Positions 1 through 5,924 of a DNA stretch of 8,417 nt are shown here, piece by piece. Each line of letters opens with the position of its first letter. Within the stretch, counting starts at the first letter, position 1. A model generated the notes under the pieces. That model did not search any database. It had not been told where the DNA came from and was given only the letters and a program-made list of their open reading frames with translations. The translations under genes were made by a program, and so were the position numbers. The stretch is from Actinomycetes bacterium (GTDB taxonomy: Bacteria > Actinomycetota > Coriobacteriia > Anaerosomatales > Anaerosomataceae), in assembly GCA_021850085.1 (NCBI GenBank), contig JAJZRZ010000066.1, forward strand, positions 1-8,417, in the 5' to 3' direction.

Positions 1-1
1 G

Positions 2-778
2 GCGGTCTCGGCGGAGCCCGGGGTGGACGTCATCATCCTCGGCAGAGGCGGCGGCAGCTACGAGGACCTCATGCCGTTCAACGCCGAAGAGGTGGCCCGG
101 GCCATCGTCGCCTGTCCGGTTCCCGTGGTCACCGGAATCGGCCACGAGCCTGACACGAGCATCGCCGATATGGTATCCGACCTGCGTGCATCCACGCCGA
201 CGGCGGCTGCCGAAGCCGTGGCCCCGAGCGTCACGGAGGTGCGCGGGCGGCTTCAGGCGCAGCGTCGTCTGCTCGGACGCGCGCTGTCTCACATGGTGAC
301 GGCGAGCGCCCATCGCCTCCGCCTGGTCGCGCAGAGACCGGTGTTCTGCGATCCGCAGGTGCTCATCTCGGCGCGTCTGCAAGCGCTCGACCTGCTCGCC
401 GACGGGCTCGGTCGCGCTCTTCCTGCGAGCATCGAGCGCCAGGAGCAGCTGGTCGCACATGCGGCCACGGCACTCGGCAGGCTCGGCCCGCACGTCATCG
501 ACGTTCACGGACTTCGGCTCGAACGGCTTGAGGAGCGCGCGCGGGACGCAGGCCAGGATCTCGTGGCCGAGGCCGAGCGCAGTCTCGCCGTTGCGGCGTC
601 GCGATTGGAGGACCTTTCCCCGCTCGGGATACTCGCGCGAGGGTACGCGGTATGTTACGAAGAGGATGGCGCCATCGTGCGCGCGGCGGAAAGCGTCGGT
701 CCGGGCAGCCGAGTGAGTGTTCGGCTGGGACGCGGCCGCTTGGGGTGTGTCGTGGAGACATCGGAAGCGGAGGGGTAG
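2..778 (+). CDS. xseA: Exodeoxyribonuclease VII large subunit, 5' truncated by window edge
   Basis: This is the C-terminal 258 residues of XseA, the catalytic subunit of exonuclease VII. The enzyme degrades single-stranded DNA from both ends into short oligonucleotides in the cytoplasm. The reading frame is already open at base 2, so the gene starts outside the window; the GTG at 23 is an internal valine. Family hallmarks are clear: the GRGGGS motif (Arg at bases 44-46) and GHEPD (His at 143-145, Asp at 152-154). These match the E. coli residues Arg205, His238 and Asp241, which are needed for activity. The S/TPTAAAE segment follows, then a long Arg/Leu/Ala-rich helical region of about 130 residues that in the family forms the coiled coil binding XseB. 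The conserved tail ILARGYAV ends the protein. Its stop codon directly abuts the xseB start, so the two are probably cotranscribed and translationally coupled. Confidence 0.97.
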   Translation, partial: AVSAEPGVDVIILGRGGGSYEDLMPFNAEEVARAIVACPVPVVTGIGHEPDTSIADMVSDLRASTPTAAAEAVAPSVTEVRGRLQAQRRLLGRALSHMVTASAHRLRLVAQRPVFCDPQVLISARLQALDLLADGLGRALPASIERQEQLVAHAATALGRLGPHVIDVHGLRLERLEERARDAGQDLVAEAERSLAVAASRLEDLSPLGILARGYAVCYEEDGAIVRAAESVGPGSRVSVRLGRGRLGCVVETSEAEG

Positions 779-1021
779 ATGACGGCAGAGACTGGCCAGG
801 AGGAACTGTCGTTCGGCTCGGCGCTCGCCGAGCTGGAGCAGATCGTCCGCGCGCTCGAGAGCGGGCAACTGGAGCTCGAGGACGGGTTGGCGCGATACGA
901 GCGTGGAGTGATGCTGCTGCGCGCATGCCAGGAGAAACTTGCTCAGGCCAAACAGAGGGTGACGATGCTCATCGGCGAACTCGAGAGCGAAGAGTGCGTC
1001 ACCGATGCCGGCGAAAGGTAG
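779..1021 (+). CDS. xseB: Exodeoxyribonuclease VII small subunit
   Basis: XseB is the small helical subunit that binds in several copies along the coiled coil of XseA to make active exonuclease VII. The 80-residue product has the usual family length. It carries the typical core FGSALAELEQIVRALESGQLELEDGL (split here at residues about 12-37), followed by the YERGVMLLRACQEKLAQA helix. The whole protein is predicted helical and acidic, with no catalytic motif, as expected. The ATG at 779 comes immediately after the xseA stop, and a GGAGGGG Shine-Dalgarno lies inside the last xseA codons, which supports this start and implies coupling. hinT begins six bases after its stop, so it belongs to the same transcript. 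Confidence 0.97.
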   Translation: MTAETGQEELSFGSALAELEQIVRALESGQLELEDGLARYERGVMLLRACQEKLAQAKQRVTMLIGELESEECVTDAGER

Positions 1022-1027
1022 GACGAC

Positions 1028-1384
1028 ATGGACGGATGCATCTTCTGCATGATCGTCAGGGGGGAGATCCCGGCCAAGAAGGTTCTCGAAGATGATCTCA
1101 TAATAGCCTTCGACGACATCGCGCCCCAAGCGCCCGTACACACGCTGATCGTCTCTCGAGAGCACCACGCGCATATCGGAGACGATGTCCCCGAAGTCCT
1201 GCGCAGCGCCATGATGGGCGCCGTGCCGCGTGTCGCCGAGGCCAAGGGCATCGCCTCGAGCGGATACCGGACCATCATCAACACCGGTCCCGATGCGCAA
1301 CAAAGCGTGCATCACCTCCATCTCCACGTGATGGGCGGCCGCCGCATGGCCGCAGGCATGGTGAGCTTCGAAGAAGGGCGGTAG
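1028..1384 (+). CDS. hinT: HIT-family (Hint branch) purine nucleotide phosphoramidase/hydrolase
   Basis: The 118-residue protein is a histidine-triad nucleotide hydrolase. Hint-branch members cleave adenosine phosphoramidates such as aminoacyl-adenylate-type compounds, and their physiological role in bacteria is poorly defined. The N-terminal CxxC (Cys4, Cys7) followed by GEIPAKKVLEDD is the Hint signature. The triad HLHLHVM at residues 96-102 places the expected nucleophilic histidine at 98, before GGRR. Two family positions differ: the usual GQ before the triad reads QQ (residues 91-92), and the usual IPK.H segment reads VSREH near 42-46. Length is normal for the family. An AGGTAGGA Shine-Dalgarno precedes the ATG, which lies six bases after xseB; degV starts three bases after the stop. 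The exact substrate cannot be read from sequence, and the symbol rests on subfamily resemblance. Confidence 0.93.
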   Translation: MDGCIFCMIVRGEIPAKKVLEDDLIIAFDDIAPQAPVHTLIVSREHHAHIGDDVPEVLRSAMMGAVPRVAEAKGIASSGYRTIINTGPDAQQSVHHLHLHVMGGRRMAAGMVSFEEGR

Positions 1385-1387
1385 ACA

Positions 1388-2236
1388 ATGGCCGAGCAAC
1401 AGGTGTGCATCATCACCGACTCCACCGCGGACATCCCCCGCGAGATCGCCGAGGAGCTGGGGATCTCAGTCGTCCCGCTATCGGTCACGGTGGGCGGCGA
1501 GACGTTCATCGACGGCGAGCTCAGCATGGAGGAGTTCTTCGCGCGGATGGCGGCGGCCAAGGAGTTGCCTACCACCTCGCAGCCCTCGGTGGGCGCATTC
1601 GTCCAAGCGTTTGAAGACGGGCTCGCCCGCTGCAGGGACGTAGTGTGCGTGAACATCTCGGGCAGACTCTCGGGCACCATCGAGTCAGCGCGTGAGGCAG
1701 CGAGACTCCTCGGAGAGCGAGTCCACGTGTTCGACACCCTGACGTTGTCATGGGCCGAGGGCTATCAGGCAGTGCTCGCCGCGCGCGCGGCCGCGAGCGG
1801 TGGATCGTTCGAGGACGTGAAGCGGGTGCTTGAGAAGGCGCGTGGCAAGGTGCACATGGTCGTGGGTCTCGACACTCTTGAGAATCTCGCCAAAGGCGGG
1901 CGTATCGGCCGCGTCTCCGCGCTCGTCGGTGGGATGCTCAACATCAAGGTGTTGTTGACGGTGGGAGCCGATGGGAGCTTCGAGCCGGTGACACGTGCCA
2001 GAGGCGCGAAAGCGGCCATGCAGGCGAGCGTGGACTGGCTGGCCGAGAAGATCGACGTTCGCAAACGTGCAGCGTTCGGGGTCCTGCATGCCGCCTCGCT
2101 AGACAAAGCGGAGTGGCTCGAGGCCGCTGTCCGTGCACGCTTCAACGTGGCCGAGCTGGCTGTGATGGAGGCGGCTCACGTCATCGGCACGCACACAGGC
2201 ACTGGCTGGGCGCTCACCGGCTTCGAGCTGGAGTAG
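1388..2236 (+). CDS. degV: DegV family fatty-acid-binding protein (FakB-like)
   Basis: DegV proteins bind a fatty acid in an enclosed pocket. Characterised members (FakB) present it to the kinase FakA, which makes acyl-phosphate for phospholipid synthesis. This 282-residue protein has normal length and all the landmarks: ITDSTADIP at 9-17, TTSQPSVG at 62-69, SGRLSGT at 91-97, NLAKGGRIGR at 166-175 and a C-terminal IGTHTGTGW with the conserved His at 269. The usual HTGPG here reads HTGTG, a mild deviation. There is no signal peptide or membrane segment, so it is cytoplasmic. It is the last gene of the xseA-xseB-hinT-degV run and is followed by a hairpin at 2267-2292. No fakA homologue is in the window, so whether it acts in FakAB-type fatty acid phosphorylation is an inference from the family. 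Confidence 0.95.
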   Translation: MAEQQVCIITDSTADIPREIAEELGISVVPLSVTVGGETFIDGELSMEEFFARMAAAKELPTTSQPSVGAFVQAFEDGLARCRDVVCVNISGRLSGTIESAREAARLLGERVHVFDTLTLSWAEGYQAVLAARAAASGGSFEDVKRVLEKARGKVHMVVGLDTLENLAKGGRIGRVSALVGGMLNIKVLLTVGADGSFEPVTRARGAKAAMQASVDWLAEKIDVRKRAAFGVLHAASLDKAEWLEAAVRARFNVAELAVMEAAHVIGTHTGTGWALTGFELE

Positions 2237-2266
2237 GCGGGCGCGAAGCCCGGCAAGAAACGGGAA

Positions 2267-2292
2267 CGGCCCCGACCTTCGAGTCGGAGCCG
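2267..2292. terminator. Hairpin after degV, possible bidirectional terminator
   Basis: Arms at 2267-2276 and 2283-2292 form a 10-bp stem with one mismatched position and a CTTCGA loop, starting 31 bases after the degV stop. In a plus-strand RNA the odd position is a C/A mismatch and the following bases are only moderately U-rich (CCCTAATCCTT). In a minus-strand RNA the same position becomes a U-G wobble and the following bases are TTCCCGTTTCTT, a better terminator. It plausibly ends the degV operon, but it would work at least as well for a minus-strand transcript. Confidence 0.5.
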
Positions 2293-2299
2293 CCCTAAT

Positions 2300-2431
2300 C
2301 CTTCCCAGTTACCCCTGAGTCCTCAGGCGGCTCGTCCCGGCGCCGTACGCCGGTCATCGGGATGCCGGTCTCCGATGAAGGCCGCAACCGCGACGGGGCG
2401 GATTCCCCGCGACGTCGCATGTTAGGGAAGG
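2300..2431. other. Candidate structured RNA element, multi-hairpin block
   Basis: CCTTCCC at 2300-2306 can pair with GGGAAGG at 2425-2431 and close four consecutive hairpins. These are CCTGA/TCAGG (2314-2318 with 2323-2327, 4-base loop), CCGGCG/CGCCGG (2337-2342 with 2348-2353, 5-base loop), TCATCGG/CCGATGA (2354-2360 with 2372-2378, 11-base loop) and GCGACGGGG paired with CCCC plus GTCGC (2390-2398 with 2405-2408 and 2414-2418, 5-base bulge). The third stem starts at the base after the second ends. GC-rich DNA forms hairpins by chance, but this tiling with a closing helix is suggestive. The transcribed strand is not settled. I recognise no known RNA family. Confidence 0.3.
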
Positions 2432-2444
2432 GAAACCTGTCAAC

Positions 2445-2510
2445 ATGAACAACCTACAGCCAACCTCGGCAGATTGCAACGGTTGTTACAGCATAACGCC
2501 GCCGGCATGA
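2445..2510 (+). CDS. Doubtful 21-codon ORF with a CNGC motif
   Basis: An ATG at 2445 opens 21 codons ending in TGA at 2508-2510. The product begins MNNLQPTSAD, continues with CNGCYS and ends in TPPA. A purine run GGGAAGGG (2425-2432) lies upstream, about 12 bases from the ATG, longer than ideal for a Shine-Dalgarno. Codons such as CTA, ATA and GGT-TGT-TAC are unlike the GC-ending codons of the neighbouring genes, which argues against an established gene or for a recently acquired or non-coding stretch. The last codons overlap the left arm of the hairpin at 2497-2521. It could be a leader peptide or nothing; I lean to nothing without conservation. Confidence 0.12.
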   Translation: MNNLQPTSADCNGCYSITPPA

Positions 2511-2521
2511 TCCCGGCGGCG
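2497..2521. repeat. 9-bp GC-rich perfect hairpin
   Basis: CGCCGCCGG at 2497-2505 pairs perfectly with CCGGCGGCG at 2513-2521 around a CATGATC loop. No T-run follows on either strand, so a classical intrinsic terminator is not supported. It may be a transcript-end structure of the kind without a U-tract, or simple GC-rich symmetry. Confidence 0.5.
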
Positions 2522-2526
2522 GCGAA

Positions 2527-2553
2527 GTGAGCGTCGCGCACGTGCAGGCTCAC
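2527..2553. repeat. Inverted repeat GTGAGC/GCTCAC
   Basis: GTGAGC at 2527-2532 and GCTCAC at 2548-2553 form a perfect 6-bp inverted repeat around a 15-base spacer, immediately after the GC hairpin. The role is unknown and it may be chance. Confidence 0.3.
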
Positions 2554-2698
2554 GAGCGAGGGCCGGATGCCGGTGGAAAAAACGCCGCCTACCGACTCGC
2601 AACAGCCGTTTGCCCGTTCGCCGACCCACCCGCGAAGCACCGAGCGGCTACCATGTTCGCATGCGTCGGTGACCCCGGCGCATGTCCATACGATGGGC

Positions 2699-2713
2699 CC
2701 GTCCGCCGGACGG
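2699..2713. promoter_or_regulatory. 7-1-7 palindrome upstream of acs, possible operator
   Basis: CCGTCCG-C-CGGACGG is a perfect 7-bp inverted repeat with a single central base. It ends 39 bases before the acs start and 24 bases before the AGAGGAG Shine-Dalgarno. A short, compact palindrome at this place is typical of a dimeric regulator's operator, but it could also fold as a 6-bp RNA hairpin with a three-base loop. No regulator gene is in the window to pair it with. Confidence 0.3.
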
Positions 2714-2752
2714 TTCACGTAGCAGCACGTTCGGTCGAGAGGAGACACGCGG

Positions 2753-4741
2753 ATGACAGAGTCGAACGCGATCGAGTCATTGTCGCAGGAGCACCGGGTG
2801 ATCCAGCCGCCGGCGCGGGTGACCGCGAAGGCGCACCTGCAGACGATGGCCGAATACGAGGAGATGTACCGCCGCTCGGTGGAGGAACCGGAGAAGTTCT
2901 GGGCCGAGATGGCCACCGACATGCTGCACTGGAACACCCCGTGGGAGAAGGTGCTCGAATACGATTTCGAGAAGCCCTTCGTGAAGTGGTTCCAGGGCGG
3001 CACTCTGAACGTGACCTACAACTGCGTGGACCGGCACCTGACGAGTTGGCGCCGCAACAAGGCGGCGATCATCTGGGAGTCCGACGAGGGCCGGACGAAG
3101 ATGTACACGTATCAGTCGCTCTACTACAAAGTCTGCCGCTTGGCCAACGTGTTCAGGAAACACGGCATCGGCAAGGGCGACCGCATCGCGTTGTACATGC
3201 CGATGATCCCCGAGCTGGCGGTGGCGATGCTCGCGTGCGCGCGCATCGGCGCCATCCACTCGGTCGTCTTCGGCGGCTTTTCCAGCAACGCGCTGCGTGA
3301 CCGCATCCAGGACTGTGGCGCCAAGCTGCTGGTGACAGCCGATGAGGGCATCCGGGGTGGCCGCGTGGTCCCGCTGAAGGCGGAGGCCGACGCAGCGCTC
3401 AACGAGTGCCCGACCATCGAGACCGTCATCGTGGTCTCTCGCGCGCGCACCCGGGTCGACATGGAGCCGGGCCGGGACTTCTGGTATCACGAGGAGGTCC
3501 GCGCATCCGATATCACCCGCCACTGCGACATCGAGTGGGTGGATGCCGAGGACCCGCTGTTCATCCTCTACACGTCGGGTTCGACCGGTAAGCCGAAGGG
3601 CGTGCTGCACACCACAGGCGGATATCTGCTGTACGCCGCCACGACGTTCAGGTACGTCTTCGACTACCACGATGAGGACGTCTTCTGGTGCACCGCCGAT
3701 ATCGGCTGGGTCACCGGCCACAGCTACATCGTCTACGGACCGCTGGCGGTCGGCGCCACGACGCTGATGTTCGAGGGTATCCCCACGTACCCGGACCCCG
3801 GCCGTTTCTGGGAGATCATCGAGAAGCACGGCGTGAACCAGTTCTACACCGCGCCCACCGCGATCCGAGCCCTCATGAAGTCCGGCGAGGAGTGGCCCGC
3901 CAAGTACGACCTGTCCACGCTGCGCGTCTGCGGCACTGTTGGCGAACCGATCAATCCTGAGGCGTGGATGTGGTACCACAAGCATATCGCCCGCGAGAAC
4001 TGCCCGATCGTGGACACGTACTGGCAGACGGAGACGGGCGGCCACATCATCACGAACCTGCCGGGCGTCACCCCGATGAAGCCCGGATCGGCGACACGCC
4101 CGTTCTTCGGCATCGTGCCGGAGATCGTCAACGAGGACGGCTCGCCGACCCCGGTCGGCTCGGGCGGCCGGCTGTGCATCACCAAACCGTGGCCGGGCAT
4201 ACTGCGCGGTACATGGGGCGACCCGGACAACGAGCTCATCAAGAACGTCTATTTCACGGCGTTCCCCGGCAAGTACTTCACCGGTGACGGCGCGCGCAAA
4301 GACGAGGACGGCTACTACTGGCTGCTCGGCCGCGTGGACGACGTCATCAACGTCTCGGGTCATCGTATGGGTACCGCCGAAGTGGAGAGCGCGCTCGTCA
4401 GCCACGTCGTAGTGGCCGAAGCCGCGGTTGTGGGCTACCCGCACGACATCAAGGGCGAGGGCATCTACGCCTACGTCATCCTGAAGACCGGCGTCACGAT
4501 CCCCGAGGGCATCGAGAAGATCCTCCGCGGCCACGTCCGTGCGGAGATCGGTCCGATCGCAAGTCCGGACTTCGTGCACATCGTCCCCGAGCTGCCCAAG
4601 ACGCGTTCCGGCAAGATCATGCGCCGCATCCTGCGCAAGATCGCCGCAGGGGACCGGGACATGGACGCGTTCGGCGACATCTCCACGCTCGCCGATCCGT
4701 CCATCGTGAAGACGATCGTGGATACGGCTCCGAAAGTCTGA
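2753..4741 (+). CDS. acs: Acetyl-CoA synthetase, AMP-forming
   Basis: Acs converts acetate, ATP and CoA to acetyl-CoA, AMP and pyrophosphate through an acetyl-adenylate, in the cytoplasm. At 662 residues it has full family length, with the acetyl-CoA synthetase N-terminal domain at roughly 30-90, the large adenylation domain, and a C-terminal lid after about 530. Diagnostic motifs are the phosphate loop YTSGSTGKPKG at 273-283, VGEPINPEAW, and DTYWQTETGG at 421-430. Its Trp424 matches the tryptophan that limits the acyl pocket to acetate (Salmonella Trp414). The hinge GRVDDVINVSGHRMGTAEVE also fits. PKTRSGKIMRR at 615-625 includes Lys621, the position acetylated to switch off Acs in other bacteria, so post-translational control is possible. 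The start has AGAGGAG eight bases upstream. It appears monocistronic: a 516-bp interval precedes it and a strong terminator follows. Confidence 0.98.
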   Translation: MTESNAIESLSQEHRVIQPPARVTAKAHLQTMAEYEEMYRRSVEEPEKFWAEMATDMLHWNTPWEKVLEYDFEKPFVKWFQGGTLNVTYNCVDRHLTSWRRNKAAIIWESDEGRTKMYTYQSLYYKVCRLANVFRKHGIGKGDRIALYMPMIPELAVAMLACARIGAIHSVVFGGFSSNALRDRIQDCGAKLLVTADEGIRGGRVVPLKAEADAALNECPTIETVIVVSRARTRVDMEPGRDFWYHEEVRASDITRHCDIEWVDAEDPLFILYTSGSTGKPKGVLHTTGGYLLYAATTFRYVFDYHDEDVFWCTADIGWVTGHSYIVYGPLAVGATTLMFEGIPTYPDPGRFWEIIEKHGVNQFYTAPTAIRALMKSGEEWPAKYDLSTLRVCGTVGEPINPEAWMWYHKHIARENCPIVDTYWQTETGGHIITNLPGVTPMKPGSATRPFFGIVPEIVNEDGSPTPVGSGGRLCITKPWPGILRGTWGDPDNELIKNVYFTAFPGKYFTGDGARKDEDGYYWLLGRVDDVINVSGHRMGTAEVESALVSHVVVAEAAVVGYPHDIKGEGIYAYVILKTGVTIPEGIEKILRGHVRAEIGPIASPDFVHIVPELPKTRSGKIMRRILRKIAAGDRDMDAFGDISTLADPSIVKTIVDTAPKV

Positions 4742-4749
4742 CGAGCGTT

Positions 4750-4793
4750 CGCACAACGGCCCCGCGTCGTGCCCGACGCGGGGCCGTTGTGCG
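4750..4793 (+). terminator. Strong hairpin terminator after acs
   Basis: Two perfectly complementary 20-base arms (4750-4769 and 4774-4793) flank a TGCC loop, beginning eight bases after the acs stop. The stem core is GGCCCCGCGTCG. The following bases, TTCCGGC, are only slightly T-rich, but a stem of this strength in this position is a typical transcript end. It separates acs from the haem genes. Confidence 0.85.
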
Positions 4794-4801
4794 TTCCGGC
4801 A

Positions 4802-4810
4802 TGGTAGTAT
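4802..4810 (+). promoter_or_regulatory. Candidate extended -10 promoter of hemE
   Basis: TGGTAGTAT reads as an extended -10 element (TGn followed by TAGTAT, four of six matches to TATAAT). It lies nine bases after the acs terminator hairpin and 43 bases before the hemE ATG. No good -35 is present at 16-18 bases, as is allowed for extended -10 promoters. The predicted transcript would start near 4817 and have a leader of about 37 bases ending in the AAGGA Shine-Dalgarno at 4840-4844. Confidence 0.45.
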
Positions 4811-4853
4811 GCACTTCGGTTCTTTGACCGCTTCAGAGTAAGGACTCACCCTC

Positions 4854-5924
4854 ATGGCATACAACGATCTGTTCCTGCGCGCGGCACGCAGGGAGGCCAC
4901 CGAGAGCACACCCGTATGGATGATGCGTCAGGCTGGCCGCTACATGCAGGAGTACCGCGACATCCGCGCCAAGTACGGCTTCCTCGAGATGTGCCGTACG
5001 CCGGAACTCGCTGTCGAGGTGACGCTGCAGCCGGTGGACCTCATCGGGGTCGACGCCGCCATCCTCTTCAGCGATATCCTCGTGCCGTTCCCAGGCATGG
5101 GTCTGGATCTCGAGTTCGCCGCGGGCGAGGGTCCGGTCATCCATAATCCGGTCCGAACGGTGGAAGATGTCCACAGGTTGCGGGTGGCCGACCCCATCGA
5201 GGACACGGGTTACGTCATGGAGGCCATCAGGATCCTTCGTGGCGAACTTGAGAACAAGGTCCCGCTCATCGGTTTCGGAGGCGCCCCGTTCACCCTCGCA
5301 AGCTATATGATCGAGGGCCACGGGACACGCGATTACGAGTACACCAAGGCGCTGATGTGGAGCGAGCCGAAGGCGTGGGACGAGTTGATGACCAAGATCG
5401 GCGACACCGTCATTGCCTACCTTTCGGCGCAGATCGATGCGGGTGCGCAGGCCATCCAGGTCTTCGACAGCTGGATCGGTTACGTGGCCCCTCGGGACTA
5501 CGAGCGGTACGTGCTCCCGCACTCCAAGCGGGTTATCGATGCTCTGACGGCGCACGGTCGGAAGGTCGTGGCCGAAGGCGTGCCGATCATCCACTTCCCC
5601 AATGGTGCGACGTCCATGCTCGATCTCACCCAGCAGGCAGGCGGCGACGTCATCGGCATCGACTGGCGCATCGACATGGCCCGAGCGGTGCAGGTCATCG
5701 ACGAACGTTTCGCCATCCAGGGCAACATCGACCCGGTCGCCCTGTTCGCCCCGGAAGACGAGCTCGAGCACATGGTGGTCGAGATCCTAGAAGCCGTCGG
5801 CACGCGCCCGGGTCACATCTTCAACCTCGGCCATGGCATCCACAAGACGAGCGACCCGGACAAGGCCCGCGCCATGATCCGATTCGTCCACGAGCACAGC
5901 GCGCGCATCCGCGGCGAGGCGTAG
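4854..5924 (+). CDS. hemE: Uroporphyrinogen III decarboxylase
   Basis: HemE removes four carboxyl groups from uroporphyrinogen III to give coproporphyrinogen III, without a cofactor, in the cytoplasm. The 356-residue length is normal. Signature 1, PVWMMRQAGRYMQEYR, lies at 20-35 and contains Arg25 and Arg29. FSDILVPF carries Asp74, equivalent to the essential human Asp86. Signature 2, GFGGAPFTLASYMIEG, spans 140-155 with Tyr151. FDSW gives Ser206, and FNLGHGIHK gives His327, equivalent to human His339. The ATG at 4854 has AAGGA nine bases upstream. The stop is directly followed by the hemH start, making this the first gene of a hemE-hemH-hemY operon. Its product is the branch point to the coproporphyrin-dependent haem route expected in Gram-positive bacteria. 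Confidence 0.98.
   Translation: MAYNDLFLRAARREATESTPVWMMRQAGRYMQEYRDIRAKYGFLEMCRTPELAVEVTLQPVDLIGVDAAILFSDILVPFPGMGLDLEFAAGEGPVIHNPVRTVEDVHRLRVADPIEDTGYVMEAIRILRGELENKVPLIGFGGAPFTLASYMIEGHGTRDYEYTKALMWSEPKAWDELMTKIGDTVIAYLSAQIDAGAQAIQVFDSWIGYVAPRDYERYVLPHSKRVIDALTAHGRKVVAEGVPIIHFPNGATSMLDLTQQAGGDVIGIDWRIDMARAVQVIDERFAIQGNIDPVALFAPEDELEHMVVEILEAVGTRPGHIFNLGHGIHKTSDPDKARAMIRFVHEHSARIRGEA

Larger units (their letters stand above)
2237..2752. other. 516-bp intergenic interval between degV and acs, rich in inverted repeats
   Basis: No convincing protein gene was found on either strand; the longer open frames here run into acs in another frame or on the opposite strand. In order, the interval holds a 5-bp hairpin at 2238-2252, a terminator-like hairpin at 2267-2292, a dense block of adjacent hairpins at 2300-2431, a more AT-rich stretch at about 2430-2500, GC-rich hairpins at 2497-2521 and 2527-2553, and a palindrome at 2699-2713. 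The acs Shine-Dalgarno is AGAGGAG at 2738-2744. No clear sigma-70 promoter for acs could be placed. No signature of SRP RNA, RNase P RNA, tmRNA, or TPP, cobalamin, FMN, SAM, c-di-AMP or c-di-GMP riboswitches was seen by eye. Confidence 0.8.

Noticed and set aside
1099..1104. CATAAT resembling a -10 box inside hinT
   Set aside because: It has no -35 at a proper distance and encodes conserved protein sequence in the middle of an operon.
2372..2390. CCGATGA resembling the CTGATGA of a hammerhead ribozyme
   Set aside because: The second core element GAAA and a cleavage-site GTC/NUH arrangement with matching stems are missing, and the bases pair perfectly in a simple hairpin.
2300..2431. tRNA or tmRNA, because of the 7-bp closing helix
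   Set aside because: At 132 bases it is too long for a tRNA. It has no TTCGA-type T-loop, no anticodon arm and no CCA or discriminator context, and the tmRNA tag and ends are absent.
2415..2443. A minus-strand TTGACA (2443-2438) as a -35 box
   Set aside because: No acceptable -10 is found at 16-18 bases. The best hexamer, TAACAT, is only 13 bases away, so I do not call a promoter, though it would matter if a minus-strand RNA is found.
2577..2582. A run of six A as a minus-strand terminator T-run
   Set aside because: No stable hairpin precedes it on the minus strand.
2440..3003. A minus-strand 187-codon frame covering part of the intergenic region
   Set aside because: It begins inside acs antisense, has no recognisable domain, and its intergenic part is not protein-like.
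2527..3300. A GTG-initiated 257-codon frame starting in the intergenic region and overlapping acs
   Set aside because: Most of it is an alternate frame of acs. The product is Arg/Asp-rich with no motif, and no good ribosome site precedes it.
2777..4909. A 710-codon open frame on the minus strand opposite acs
   Set aside because: It is the mirror of a clearly real acs gene in GC-rich DNA, where stop codons are rare in the antisense frame. Its translation is Arg/Asp/His-rich without recognisable motifs, and it runs past the acs terminator.
4833..5771. A 312-codon minus-strand frame opposite hemE
   Set aside because: It is antisense to a hemE with all active-site motifs intact, the composition is biased and no domain is recognised.
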